The notes under the pieces: generated by a model | Seen by the model: the letters and a program-made list of their open reading frames with translations, nothing else | Databases searched by the model: none | Told to the model about the DNA's origin: nothing | NCBI GenBank assembly: GCA_035534175.1 | Contig: DATLSM010000012.1 | Coordinates: forward strand, 1-6,934 | Reading direction: 5' to 3' | DNA from: DATLSM01 sp035534175 | GTDB taxonomy: Bacteria > Actinomycetota > Thermoleophilia > Solirubrobacterales > 70-9 | DNA: 6,934 bases | Shown: positions 1 to 5,417 of the stretch, in pieces | Layout of the letters: each line of letters opens with the position of its first letter | Numbering within the stretch: position 1 is the first letter of the stretch | Position numbers and translations under genes: made by a program

Positions 1-147
1 CCGCTCGCCACCTCATAGCGAAACAGCGAAGGAGCGTGCAGATCCTCGGCTGCTTCTTCCCACTCGAGGAGCTTTCGCTCGATCACTTCCGCCCTTGGCG
101 TCAATGACCAGCGCCACGACGATATTCGCGTCGAGAACGACCGTCAA
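1..147 (-). pseudogene. PIN-domain (VapC-like) toxin, N-terminal part, frameshifted and cut by the window edge
   Basis: Read on the minus strand from a TTG at 147, the protein begins TVVLDANIVVALVIDAKG, a typical opening of a PIN-domain ribonuclease toxin, with the first catalytic Asp in VVLDAN. After about 19 residues the frame is lost and a stop follows at 13-15. One base out of phase, the sequence continues as EVIERKLLEWEEA and then DLHAPSLFRYEVAS up to the edge, which is the expected next part of the fold, including the conserved Glu of RYEVAS. Removing one G from the GGCGG opposite about 87-94 would restore the frame. VapC toxins cleave tRNA or other RNAs and are held inactive by VapB; that role is family knowledge. 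I find no antitoxin upstream on this strand. It is either a decayed gene or a single-base assembly error; the rest lies outside the window. Confidence 0.7.
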
Positions 148-212
148 AGTCCGCGGCGCTAGGCCCGCCCGGTACGCGAAGACACTCCGGCGGCGAGGGC
201 CGTAGCCGCCGA

Positions 213-218
213 TACCAT
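213..218 (+). promoter_or_regulatory. Candidate -10 box of the VapB-like gene
   Basis: TACCAT matches the TAnnnT core of a -10 element and ends seven bases before the ATG at 226, so transcription would start at or next to the start codon. No convincing -35 hexamer is visible. Confidence 0.35.
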
Positions 219-225
219 GTTGCTC

Positions 226-414
226 ATGACTCACGCGACCAAACCCGCCAAGTCCGAGATAGAGCGGCGTCGGTCCGCTGCAGAGCATGCGCGAGGGATG
301 CTCGGCCACGACCCGAGCAGATCGTTCAGCGATGAGCTGATCGCCGAGCGGCGAGCTGAAGCGCGAGCTGAAGACCGCGAGGACGAAGCTCGCAGTCGCC
401 GTGCCGGACGCTGA
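226..414 (+). CDS. Small VapB-like antitoxin
   Basis: A 62-residue, very charged protein lying four bases before the region encoding a PIN toxin on the same strand, the usual antitoxin-toxin order. It starts MTHATKPAKSEIERRRSAAE, and its C-terminal half contains SFSDELIAERRAEARAED, the kind of amphipathic, acidic/basic helix with which VapB proteins wrap their toxin. I do not see a clear ribbon-helix-helix or AbrB DNA-binding domain at the N-terminus, so it may be a short or truncated member. An ATG at 217 would add three residues. I prefer 226 because a TACCAT box (213-218) ends seven bases before it, the spacing seen at other genes here, and I see no Shine-Dalgarno sequence. Function is inferred from position and composition; its partner toxin is broken. 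Confidence 0.6.
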   Translation: MTHATKPAKSEIERRRSAAEHARGMLGHDPSRSFSDELIAERRAEARAEDREDEARSRRAGR

Positions 415-435
415 AGCATCCCGAACGCTGACTCG

Positions 436-813
436 GTGCTCGATGCCTCCGCGGTGATGGCGCTTCCCCACGACGATTAGGGTGCCTCGGCCGTCGTAGG
501 AGCAATTGCCGCCGGCGCGACGATCAGCGTCGTCAACTGGGCTGAGGTGCTCTCCAACGTCGCCGCCGACGGAGACGACCCGCAAGAGGTCGCCGAGCGT
601 CTCAGCGTGACCGGGGAGGAAGTGGTGATCTGGGTCGAAGCGCTGCCCGCGGCCTACTGCATCGAGGTCGCCAGACTGCGACCCGCGACGAAGGCGCAGG
701 GGCTCTCACTCGCGGACCGGACCTGTCTGGTGCTGGCCGAGCGGCTGGGGGTGCCGGCGCTGACAACGGATCACGAATGGGCGAGGGCCGATGTCGGGGC
801 AGTGGTGCAGTGA
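436..813 (+). pseudogene. PIN-domain (VapC-like) toxin interrupted by an in-frame TAG
   Basis: Read through the TAG at 478-480, the frame encodes about 125 residues, the normal VapC length. All four PIN acidic positions are in place: Asp in VLDASAV (442-444), Glu in VNWAEVLSNV (544-546), Asp in LSLADRTCLVLAERL, and Asp in ALTTDHEW. The TAG stands where related proteins commonly have Glu (here HDD-stop-GASAV), so a single G-to-T change would explain it. The start is also doubtful: no ATG exists in frame. GTG 436 is usable, while ATC at 418-420 sits where an ATG would give PNADSVLDAS four bases after the antitoxin stop. A GTG at 547 could start an 88-residue product, but it would lack the first catalytic Asp. 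The intact form would be an RNase toxin inhibited by the upstream VapB-like protein. Confidence 0.75.
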
Positions 814-834
814 TCCGATGAGTTCGTGCGCCTC

Positions 835-859
835 TCATGCGCCAGTCATGCGCCAGTCA
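835..859. repeat. 11-bp tandem repeat (2.3 copies)
   Basis: The unit TCATGCGCCAG occurs twice head to tail (835-845, 846-856) and begins a third time with TCA. It lies just after the PIN toxin stop and just before three CCGG motifs spaced exactly 10 bases apart (862, 872, 882). Confidence 0.8.
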
Positions 860-877
860 GACCGGAAATAACCGGAT

Positions 878-1236
878 TTAGCCGGACCAAAAACCGCTTG
901 AACAAGCCAAATCTGCATGGCAAAACCATGCGCGAACGATGATCAGCCTCGGCAGCCGCAATGGTTCGCGCCGTATCCGAGCGCTGCCGATATCAAGAAA
1001 GAGCGACCCGTCGGTAGCAGGTTTGGTTTCGAAGGCGCTGCGGGCGACGATCACCGCTCCGGGGAAGTAGAGCGCGGCGATCCGCTGCCAGTTACGTCGC
1101 ACCACCTGCTCGAGGGGGGCTCGGTATTCCGCGTATAGAGGCGAGGTCCGACTTTCCGAGCTCGCCCGGCTTTGACAGCAGCGCCGACCGCGCGTGACCT
1201 ACGCGCATTGCTGAGGAAGACCTCAGGCTGATCCGC
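878..1236 (-). pseudogene. Fragment of an AbiEi-type antitoxin / Fic-associated regulator N-terminal domain, frameshifted
   Basis: On the minus strand one frame reads DQPEVFLSNARRSRAVGAAV, then KAGRARKVGPRLYTRNTEPP. A second frame continues LEQVVRRNWQRIAALYFPGA, then VIVARSAFETKPATDGSLFL and LRLPRLIIVRA. Joined, these match the layout I know from AbiEi-family antitoxins and the N-terminal domain of some Fic proteins: a small winged-helix-like start, RxLYTxN, then VVRRN.W..A...PGAV...SAFE..P..DGS.FL. The join falls in a tract of six G (1114-1119); one extra base would restore a single frame. No ATG, GTG or TTG precedes the first part before the stop at 1237-1239. After VRA the similarity fades into unrelated residues before the TAA at 878-880. 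So it lacks a start, is frameshifted and is truncated at its C-terminus. It lies directly downstream of the mutase gene on the same strand. The family is recalled, not searched. Confidence 0.6.
896..931 (-). terminator. Two adjacent inverted repeats, possible minus-strand terminator
   Basis: The first inverted repeat pairs GCATGG (915-920) with CCATGC (926-931) around a five-base loop. The second is GCTTG (896-900) with CAAGC (903-907). On the minus strand the second hairpin is followed by GG and a run of five T (opposite 889-893). That resembles a weak intrinsic terminator for transcripts coming through the mutase gene and the remnant after it. The stems are short, so this is tentative. Confidence 0.3.
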
Positions 1237-1246
1237 CTAAGCTCGC

Positions 1247-3241
1247 TCAGGCGGGCGCGGCGCTGCCGGCCCGATCGCCGACCAGTTCGACGATCTCGCC
1301 CATGATCCGATTGATGTCGAAGTCCTTGGAGGTGTAGACGCCGTCCACGCCGGCGGCGCGCAGGCGCACCGCGTCGGCCGCCGGGATTATTCCGCCGACC
1401 ACGACCGGCGCCTGGATGCCCTCCTCGCGCAGCATGCGCACCACCTCGGGGACCAGCTCGAGATGGGAGCCGGAGAGGATCGAGAGGCCGACCACGTCGA
1501 CGTCCTCCTGCAGCGCCGACTCGGCGATCTCGGCGGGGGTCAGGCGGATCCCCTGATAGATCACCTCCATGCCTGCGTCGCGCGCCCGCAGGGCGATCTG
1601 CTCGGAGCCGTTGGAGTGCCCGTCGAGCCCGGGCTTGCCGACCAGGATCTTGATCCGGTGGCCGATCCGCTCTGAGACATCGTCAACCCGGCCGCGTATC
1701 TCGGCAAGCTGGCGGGAATCGGCAGGGGGTGCGGCGCCCTCGACCCCGGTCGGGGCGCGGTAGGCGCCGAAGGCCTCGCGCAGCACTCCGGCCCACTCGC
1801 CGGTCGTCGCCCCCGCCCTGGCGGCGTCGATTGTTGCCGGCATCACGTTGGCGTCCTCCTCGGCCGCCACCCGGGCGAGCTCGGCCAGCGCCTCACCCAC
1901 GGCGCCCTCGTCGCGCTCGGCCCTCCAGCGCTCCAGCGCCTCGACCCGCTCGCGCTCGACCTCGGGATCGGGGGTGAGGATGCCGCCGTCGGCGCCCGCG
2001 GTCAGCGGCGAGTCCTCGGTCTCGGTGTAGACATTCTGGCCGATCACCTTCTGCTCGCCGCTCTCGATTCGCCCCACCCGCTCGCGATGGGACTCCACCA
2101 GGCGGGCCTTCATGTAGGGGACGGCCGCCACCGCCCCGCCGTGCTCTTCGACCACCGCCATCTCGGCCCGGGCCCCTTCGACCAGCTCCTCCACCAGGCC
2201 CTCCATCACCACCGAGCCCTCAAAGACGTCGGGGTACTCGAGCAGATCGGTCTCGTTGGCCAGTACCTGCTGGATCCGCAGGCTCCACTGCTGGTCCCAG
2301 GGGCGGGGGAGGCCCATCGCCTCATTCCAGGCGGGGAGCTGGATCGCCCGGGCGCGGGCGTCGCGGCTGAGCGTCACCGCCAGCGCCTCCAGCACGATTC
2401 GCTGGATGTTGTTCTCCGGCTGGGCCTCGGTCAGGCCGAGCGAGTTGACCTGCACCCCGTAGCGGAAGCGCAGCATCTTCTCGTCGGTGACGCCGTAGCG
2501 CTGGCGGCCGATCTCGTTCCACAGCCGGCCCATCGCGCGCAGCTTCGCGATCTCTTCGATCAGGCGGATGCCGGCGTTGACGAAGAAGGAGATGCGGCCG
2601 AAGACCTTGGGGAAGTCGGGCTCGGCGACCTGGCCCCGCGCCCTCACCTCGTCGAGCACGGCGATCCCCGTGCAGAGCGCGTAGGCGATCTCCTGCACCG
2701 GCGTTGCTCCCGCCTCCTGCAGGTGATAGCTGCAGATGTTGGTCGGGTTCCAGCTCGGCACCTCGTTGACGGCGAAGGCGACCATGTCGGCGATCAGCCG
2801 CATCGATGGCCCGGGCGGAAAGGCGTAGGTGCCGCGCGAGAGGTACTCCTTGATGATGTCGTTTTGGGTCGTCCCCTTCAGCTGGGCCCGATCGACGCCG
2901 TTCTCCTCGGCGACGGTCACGTAGAGGCCGAGCAGCCAGGCGGCGGTCGCGTTGATCGTCATCGAGGTGTTCATCTCCTCCAGCGGGATTCCGTCAAGGA
3001 GCTGGTGCATGTCGCCCTTGTGGGCGATCGAGACACCGACCTTGCCGACCTCGCCGCGGGATAGGACCTGGTCGGGGTCATAGCCGGTCTGGGTGGGAAG
3101 GTCGAAGGCGATCGAGAGGCCGGTCTGGCCCTTGGCCAGGTTGCGCCGGTAAAGCTCGTTCGAGCGCTTGGCATCGGAATGCCCGGCGTAGGTGCGCATC
3201 ACCCAGGGGCCCTCGCGTTGGGGGAGGCGGTGCTCGCTCAT
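1247..3241 (-). CDS. meaA: Coenzyme B12-dependent acyl-CoA mutase, MeaA / (2R)-ethylmalonyl-CoA mutase family
   Basis: An intact 664-residue enzyme combining the catalytic TIM barrel and the C-terminal cobalamin-binding domain in one chain. It matches the MeaA/Ecm branch rather than ordinary methylmalonyl-CoA mutase: short N-terminus, RTYAGHSDAKRSNELYRRNL, AKGQTGLSIAFDLPTQTGYD, GTTQNDIIKEYLSRGTY and RPWDQQWSLRIQQVL are hallmarks. The barrel His that contacts substrate in mutases is in ICSYHLQEAGA. The B12 signature is complete: DGHSNG (DxHxxG, about residues 540-545), then SIL in GLSILSGSH and GG in VVVGGIIP. Ecm rearranges ethylmalonyl-CoA to methylsuccinyl-CoA in the cytosol, a step of the ethylmalonyl-CoA pathway of acetyl-CoA assimilation; activity on methylmalonyl-CoA cannot be excluded. 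I use ATG 3241 (MSEHRLPQ) rather than TTG 3250. A TATCAT box lies eight bases upstream and no Shine-Dalgarno is visible. No ccr or other pathway gene is in the window. Confidence 0.93.
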   Translation of the reverse strand: MSEHRLPQREGPWVMRTYAGHSDAKRSNELYRRNLAKGQTGLSIAFDLPTQTGYDPDQVLSRGEVGKVGVSIAHKGDMHQLLDGIPLEEMNTSMTINATAAWLLGLYVTVAEENGVDRAQLKGTTQNDIIKEYLSRGTYAFPPGPSMRLIADMVAFAVNEVPSWNPTNICSYHLQEAGATPVQEIAYALCTGIAVLDEVRARGQVAEPDFPKVFGRISFFVNAGIRLIEEIAKLRAMGRLWNEIGRQRYGVTDEKMLRFRYGVQVNSLGLTEAQPENNIQRIVLEALAVTLSRDARARAIQLPAWNEAMGLPRPWDQQWSLRIQQVLANETDLLEYPDVFEGSVVMEGLVEELVEGARAEMAVVEEHGGAVAAVPYMKARLVESHRERVGRIESGEQKVIGQNVYTETEDSPLTAGADGGILTPDPEVERERVEALERWRAERDEGAVGEALAELARVAAEEDANVMPATIDAARAGATTGEWAGVLREAFGAYRAPTGVEGAAPPADSRQLAEIRGRVDDVSERIGHRIKILVGKPGLDGHSNGSEQIALRARDAGMEVIYQGIRLTPAEIAESALQEDVDVVGLSILSGSHLELVPEVVRMLREEGIQAPVVVGGIIPAADAVRLRAAGVDGVYTSKDFDINRIMGEIVELVGDRAGSAAPA

Positions 3242-3249
3242 AGTTACCA

Positions 3250-3255
3250 ATGATA
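3250..3255 (-). promoter_or_regulatory. Candidate -10 box of meaA
   Basis: On the minus strand TATCAT (five of six bases of TATAAT) ends eight bases before the ATG at 3241, implying an mRNA with almost no leader. A -35 match is not evident in the GC-rich sequence upstream. The box lies in the 157-base divergent spacer shared with the exported-protein gene. Confidence 0.45.
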
Positions 3256-3398
3256 TTTGGGTCGGCGCGAAATCCGCCGTTCAGGCGCTCTCGGGCGCAT
3301 CTTTCCCGTCCGCGGGTGTTTAGGCTGCCGTGGGCGTGGAGCGAAACAGCATCCTTCTCTGATTCCTTTGGCCCTTAGCGAAGCGCGAGATTGACTCG

Positions 3399-4079
3399 AT
3401 GAGAGCGCGATTCACAGCCGTCTCGCTTGCCCTGCTCGCCACGGCGCTGATCGCCGCGGCGGTGGCGGGGGCAGCGATGATTGGCATCTACCGCAACGGC
3501 ATGGAAACCAGCGCCCAGCGTGCCCAGATGATCAAGCTCTCGGGGCACCGCTGCGCCAGCGGGAGCGTCGAACAGACGATGCGCATCACCCTCGGCAAAA
3601 GCACGAACCAGTGCTCCTTCCGCACCCCGGTGATTGGTCGCAACCTGGACATCGCCGCCAGCGAGCGCCTGCTGAGCGCCACGCCCCGGACTCTGCAGCG
3701 CCGGGTCTACATCGGCCTCTTCCTGCGGACCGGCGGTGGAGGCGGATACCAGCTCATCGTCTACCCCGGTCAGCAGAAGGTCCAGCTGCGCAAGACCCTG
3801 CCCAGCGGCAGGGTCAAATACCTGGCGATCGCCAGAGGCCAGCGCGCGGTACAGGGGATCAACAGGACCAACGAACTTAGCCTCCAGGCGATCGACAGCA
3901 GCGGCCGGGCCCAGCTGCTCGCCTATGTCGGGGGCAAGCTGGTCGCCGAAGCCACCGATCCCGGCGCGCGCGAACTGAGCGGCGGCGCCTCGGGCGTCAC
4001 GGTTGGCTCGGCAAACAGCGTCCCCGGTACGGTCGCCACCGTCGACAACGTCGTCGTCCGCGTGCCCAGCCCATTCTAG
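3399..4079 (+). CDS. Exported or membrane-anchored protein with a LamG/jelly-roll-like C-terminus, function unknown
   Basis: A 226-residue protein. It opens MRARF followed by a long hydrophobic stretch (about residues 7-30, rich in Ala, Leu, Val), which is a signal peptide or a single membrane anchor. The rest is soluble and extracytoplasmic by inference, with two Cys (about 52 and 72) that could form a disulfide. The second half is rich in predicted beta strands with Gly/Ser turns (YIGLFLRTGGGGGYQLIVYP, NELSLQAIDSSG, LLAYVGGKLVAEATDP) and ends TVATVDNVVVRVPSPF. That pattern is common in concanavalin/laminin-G or DUF1080-like beta sandwiches that bind carbohydrate. I do not recognise a specific family and see no catalytic motif. 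The gene is divergent from meaA. A weak GAGATT box lies six bases before the ATG; there is no clear ribosome-binding site. Confidence 0.8.
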   Translation: MRARFTAVSLALLATALIAAAVAGAAMIGIYRNGMETSAQRAQMIKLSGHRCASGSVEQTMRITLGKSTNQCSFRTPVIGRNLDIAASERLLSATPRTLQRRVYIGLFLRTGGGGGYQLIVYPGQQKVQLRKTLPSGRVKYLAIARGQRAVQGINRTNELSLQAIDSSGRAQLLAYVGGKLVAEATDPGARELSGGASGVTVGSANSVPGTVATVDNVVVRVPSPF

Positions 4080-4086
4080 AGAGAAA

Positions 4087-4110
4087 AATTATCACTAATT
4101 AGTTATAATT
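4087..4110. promoter_or_regulatory. 24-bp near-perfect palindrome, probable operator of the XRE-nucleotidyltransferase operon
   Basis: The arms ATTATCACTAA (4088-4098) and TTAGTTATAAT (4099-4109) are reverse complements except for one pair (4093/4104), and A4087/T4110 extend the match to 11 of 12 pairs. The element is almost pure A/T in a GC-rich window. It covers the -10 box and part of the spacer, immediately before the gene for an XRE-type DNA-binding protein. That is the classical position for an autorepressor operator. Confidence 0.75.
4104..4109 (+). promoter_or_regulatory. Perfect -10 box TATAAT inside the palindrome
   Basis: TATAAT ends six bases before the ATG at 4116, so the predicted transcription start coincides with the A of the start codon: a leaderless mRNA. 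No Shine-Dalgarno sequence precedes the ATG, which agrees. The -35 position (about 4081-4086) reads GAGAAA and is not a consensus match. Confidence 0.7.
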
Positions 4111-4115
4111 CGTCT

Positions 4116-4442
4116 ATGACTGCGGGCGAGTTGATCCGCTTAACGCGTGAGCGACACGGGCTCAGCCAGCAGCGGCTGGCCCGCCGTGCGGGAACCCACC
4201 AATCTGCCATCAGCCGGCTTGAGGGGGATGAGGTTTCGCCCAGCGTCGAGACCCTGGAGACGCTCCTGCAAGCGATGGGGGAGCGTCTGGACCTTTCGGC
4301 GGCGGCGATGGAGCGCGAATACGATTTGTTGCACCGGCGCGAGATGGCAAGGCGATCTCCAGCAGAGCGTCTGGCACTGGGTATCTCCTGGAACCGCATG
4401 GCTGGCCGTCTCGGCGCGGCTGGACGGCGCGCGCGTGGTTGA
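4116..4442 (+). CDS. XRE-family helix-turn-helix regulator, probable antitoxin/autorepressor
   Basis: A 108-residue protein whose first 60 residues are a clear XRE/Cro-type HTH: ELIRLTRERHGLSQQRLARR, then AGTHQSAISRLEGDE (recognition helix about residues 27-36), then SPSVETLETLLQAMGERLDL. The C-terminal ~45 residues (MEREYDLLHRREMARRSPAE, then RLALGISWNRMAGRL) are an alpha-helical tail that probably contacts the partner protein. Its stop overlaps the start of a nucleotidyltransferase gene by eight bases, so the two are translationally coupled. The pair resembles HTH/nucleotidyltransferase toxin-antitoxin modules, with this protein as antitoxin and repressor of its own promoter through the palindrome at 4087-4110. 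Domain identity is seen directly; the antitoxin role is inference from arrangement. Confidence 0.88.
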   Translation: MTAGELIRLTRERHGLSQQRLARRAGTHQSAISRLEGDEVSPSVETLETLLQAMGERLDLSAAAMEREYDLLHRREMARRSPAERLALGISWNRMAGRLGAAGRRARG

Positions 4443-4929
4443 GTCTGACTCTCCGCCCGATGCCGAACGCATCCTGCGCACCCTCGCCGAATACAACGTC
4501 GACTACGTTCTGATCGGCGGGCTCGCGGTGCAGACCCACGGTCATGTGCGGACGACCAACGATGCCGATCTCATCCCGGCCGCAGATCCCGCCAACTTGG
4601 AGCGGCTCGCCGCAGCTCTGCGCGCGCTCGACGCCAGGGTGCTGAATCCCGGTCACGAGGACGATGCCGTGGAGGCGCGCATGCTGCCCAGGGCCACCTT
4701 CTGGCAGTTCACGACTCGCGATGGGGGCATCGACGTGATGCATGAGGTTCCCGGCGGCCGTGCGTATGGCGAATTGAGCGAAAGGGCTCTCCGCGTTCAA
4801 CTCGGAGACTTCGAGGTCCCAGTCGTCGCGCTCGACGACCTGATTCAGATGAAGCTGTCTCGCGGGAGACCCGTCGATCTCGCTGATATCGCGGCATTGA
4901 CGGACCCCGACGTCGAGCCAGCCGCCTGA
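4435..4929 (+). CDS. MNT/AbiEii-like nucleotidyltransferase, probable toxin partner
   Basis: A 164-residue protein from a GTG at 4435 that overlaps the XRE gene stop. It carries the polymerase-beta-type nucleotidyltransferase signature: YVLIGGLAVQTHGHVRTTND gives the GG (28-29) and the first catalytic Asp (43), followed by Asp 45 in DADLIP. A third acidic residue is Asp 100 in GGIDVMHEV. The C-terminal LDDLIQMKLSRGRPVDLADI is the conserved Lys/Arg-rich helix of this group. Proteins of this type transfer nucleotides to tRNA or proteins; in TA modules they act as the toxin, or in HEPN/MNT pairs as the antitoxin. Here the small HTH partner suggests the toxin role, which is inference. The catalytic set looks complete. 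An ATG-free, GC-rich start was chosen because the same frame upstream of 4435 is only the shadow of the XRE gene. Confidence 0.85.
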   Translation: MVESDSPPDAERILRTLAEYNVDYVLIGGLAVQTHGHVRTTNDADLIPAADPANLERLAAALRALDARVLNPGHEDDAVEARMLPRATFWQFTTRDGGIDVMHEVPGGRAYGELSERALRVQLGDFEVPVVALDDLIQMKLSRGRPVDLADIAALTDPDVEPAA

Positions 4930-4940
4930 GTCCGCCTCAG
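4926..4940. repeat. Short inverted repeat spanning the two convergent stop codons
   Basis: CTGAG (4926-4930) pairs with CTCAG (4936-4940) around TCCGC. The stop codons of the nucleotidyltransferase (4927-4929) and of the acyltransferase remnant (4937-4939, minus) both lie inside it. The stem of five pairs is too short to claim a terminator with confidence. Confidence 0.3.
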
Positions 4941-5299
4941 CGCCCGGCCGATTCGCTGCTCTCCTGGGCCTGGGAGCGCACGGTAGCGGCGATCAGGCGC
5001 GCCACCTCTCGGGCGCCCGCCGGGGTGAGGTGGATCCCGTCCCAGGTGAGGCCGCCGCGCGACTTGGCAGCCGCGTTCCAGCTGACCAGCGAGTTGTGCG
5101 GCCATCCCAGCGCCGCCTGGGCGAGCTTTTCGTTTGACTCGCTCATCCAGCCGACCGGCGCGTGGTCGGTGATCAGGGAGCCGCTGATCACGAAGAAGAC
5201 GTCGACGCCGAGAAAACCGCCTGGCATCCAGCCGACGCTGGAGTGGTAGAAGAAGACGGCGAGCACGGCGATCGCCCGTAGCGCGTCGATTCCCGGCAT
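4937..5299 (-). pseudogene. OafA/YrhL-type membrane acyltransferase with the middle deleted: head joined in frame to SGNH tail
   Basis: A 120-codon open frame. Residues 1-43 (MPGIDALRAIAVLAVFFYHS, then VGWMPGGFLGVDVFFVISGS) are the unmistakable start of an Acyltransferase_3 protein, with its Asp-x-x-Arg, the catalytic-type His 19 and the first membrane segment. Residues about 46-120 are soluble and look like the end of the SGNH hydrolase-like domain that closes such proteins: WMSESNEKLAQAALGWP and GLTWDGIHLTPAGAREVARL, with the Asp 87/His 90 of the SGNH catalytic pair. Full-length relatives are about 600-700 residues, so some 500 residues (other membrane helices and the SGNH Ser block) are missing. 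The intact enzyme would acylate cell-surface polysaccharide. The frame has stayed open, so a small product is possible, but it cannot be an acyltransferase. It is convergent with the nucleotidyltransferase gene, seven bases apart. Confidence 0.75.
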
Positions 5300-5330
5300 G
5301 TAGGGAGGCGGTTGTCCTGCGGACTGCTCG

Positions 5331-5362
5331 TCGCCTGGTCAGCCTTTTGGCTTCCCAGGTGG
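5331..5362. other. Stem-loop between the acyltransferase remnant and clpS
   Basis: CCTGG (5334-5338) pairs with CCAGG (5355-5359) and AGCC (5341-5344) pairs with GGCT (5349-5352), with a TTTT loop and a symmetrical TC/TC internal loop. Outer pairs C5332-G5361 and two G-U pairs can extend it. It lies in the 118-base spacer between two divergent genes, upstream of the probable clpS start of transcription. It is not followed by a T run on either strand. Confidence 0.5.
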
Positions 5363-5403
5363 GGGTGCTTGAGTATCGAAGGACTTTGCCGCGCCGGCAG
5401 ATG

Positions 5404-5409
5404 CATAAT
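5404..5409 (+). promoter_or_regulatory. Candidate -10 box of clpS
   Basis: CATAAT (five of six bases of TATAAT) ends eight bases before the ATG at 5418. That would give a leader of about two bases; no Shine-Dalgarno sequence is visible. A properly spaced -35 is not evident. Confidence 0.45.
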
Positions 5410-5417
5410 TGCTGGCG

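Noticed and set aside
13..585. A 190-codon minus-strand frame taken as one gene
   Set aside because: Only its last part (from 147) is a PIN-domain start; the rest is the shadow of the plus-strand antitoxin and toxin region.
835..931. CRISPR array
   Set aside because: The repeats are 10-11 bases, directly adjacent, without unique spacers of regular length.
2087..3064. Long plus-strand open frame of 325 codons opposite meaA
   Set aside because: It is the antisense shadow of a well-conserved coding region in GC-rich DNA; its translation is rich in His, Leu, Gly and Asp with no domain pattern.
4435..4929. Fusion of the XRE regulator and the nucleotidyltransferase into one protein by frameshift
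   Set aside because: Each frame has its own sensible start or stop, and the eight-base overlap is a normal coupled arrangement.
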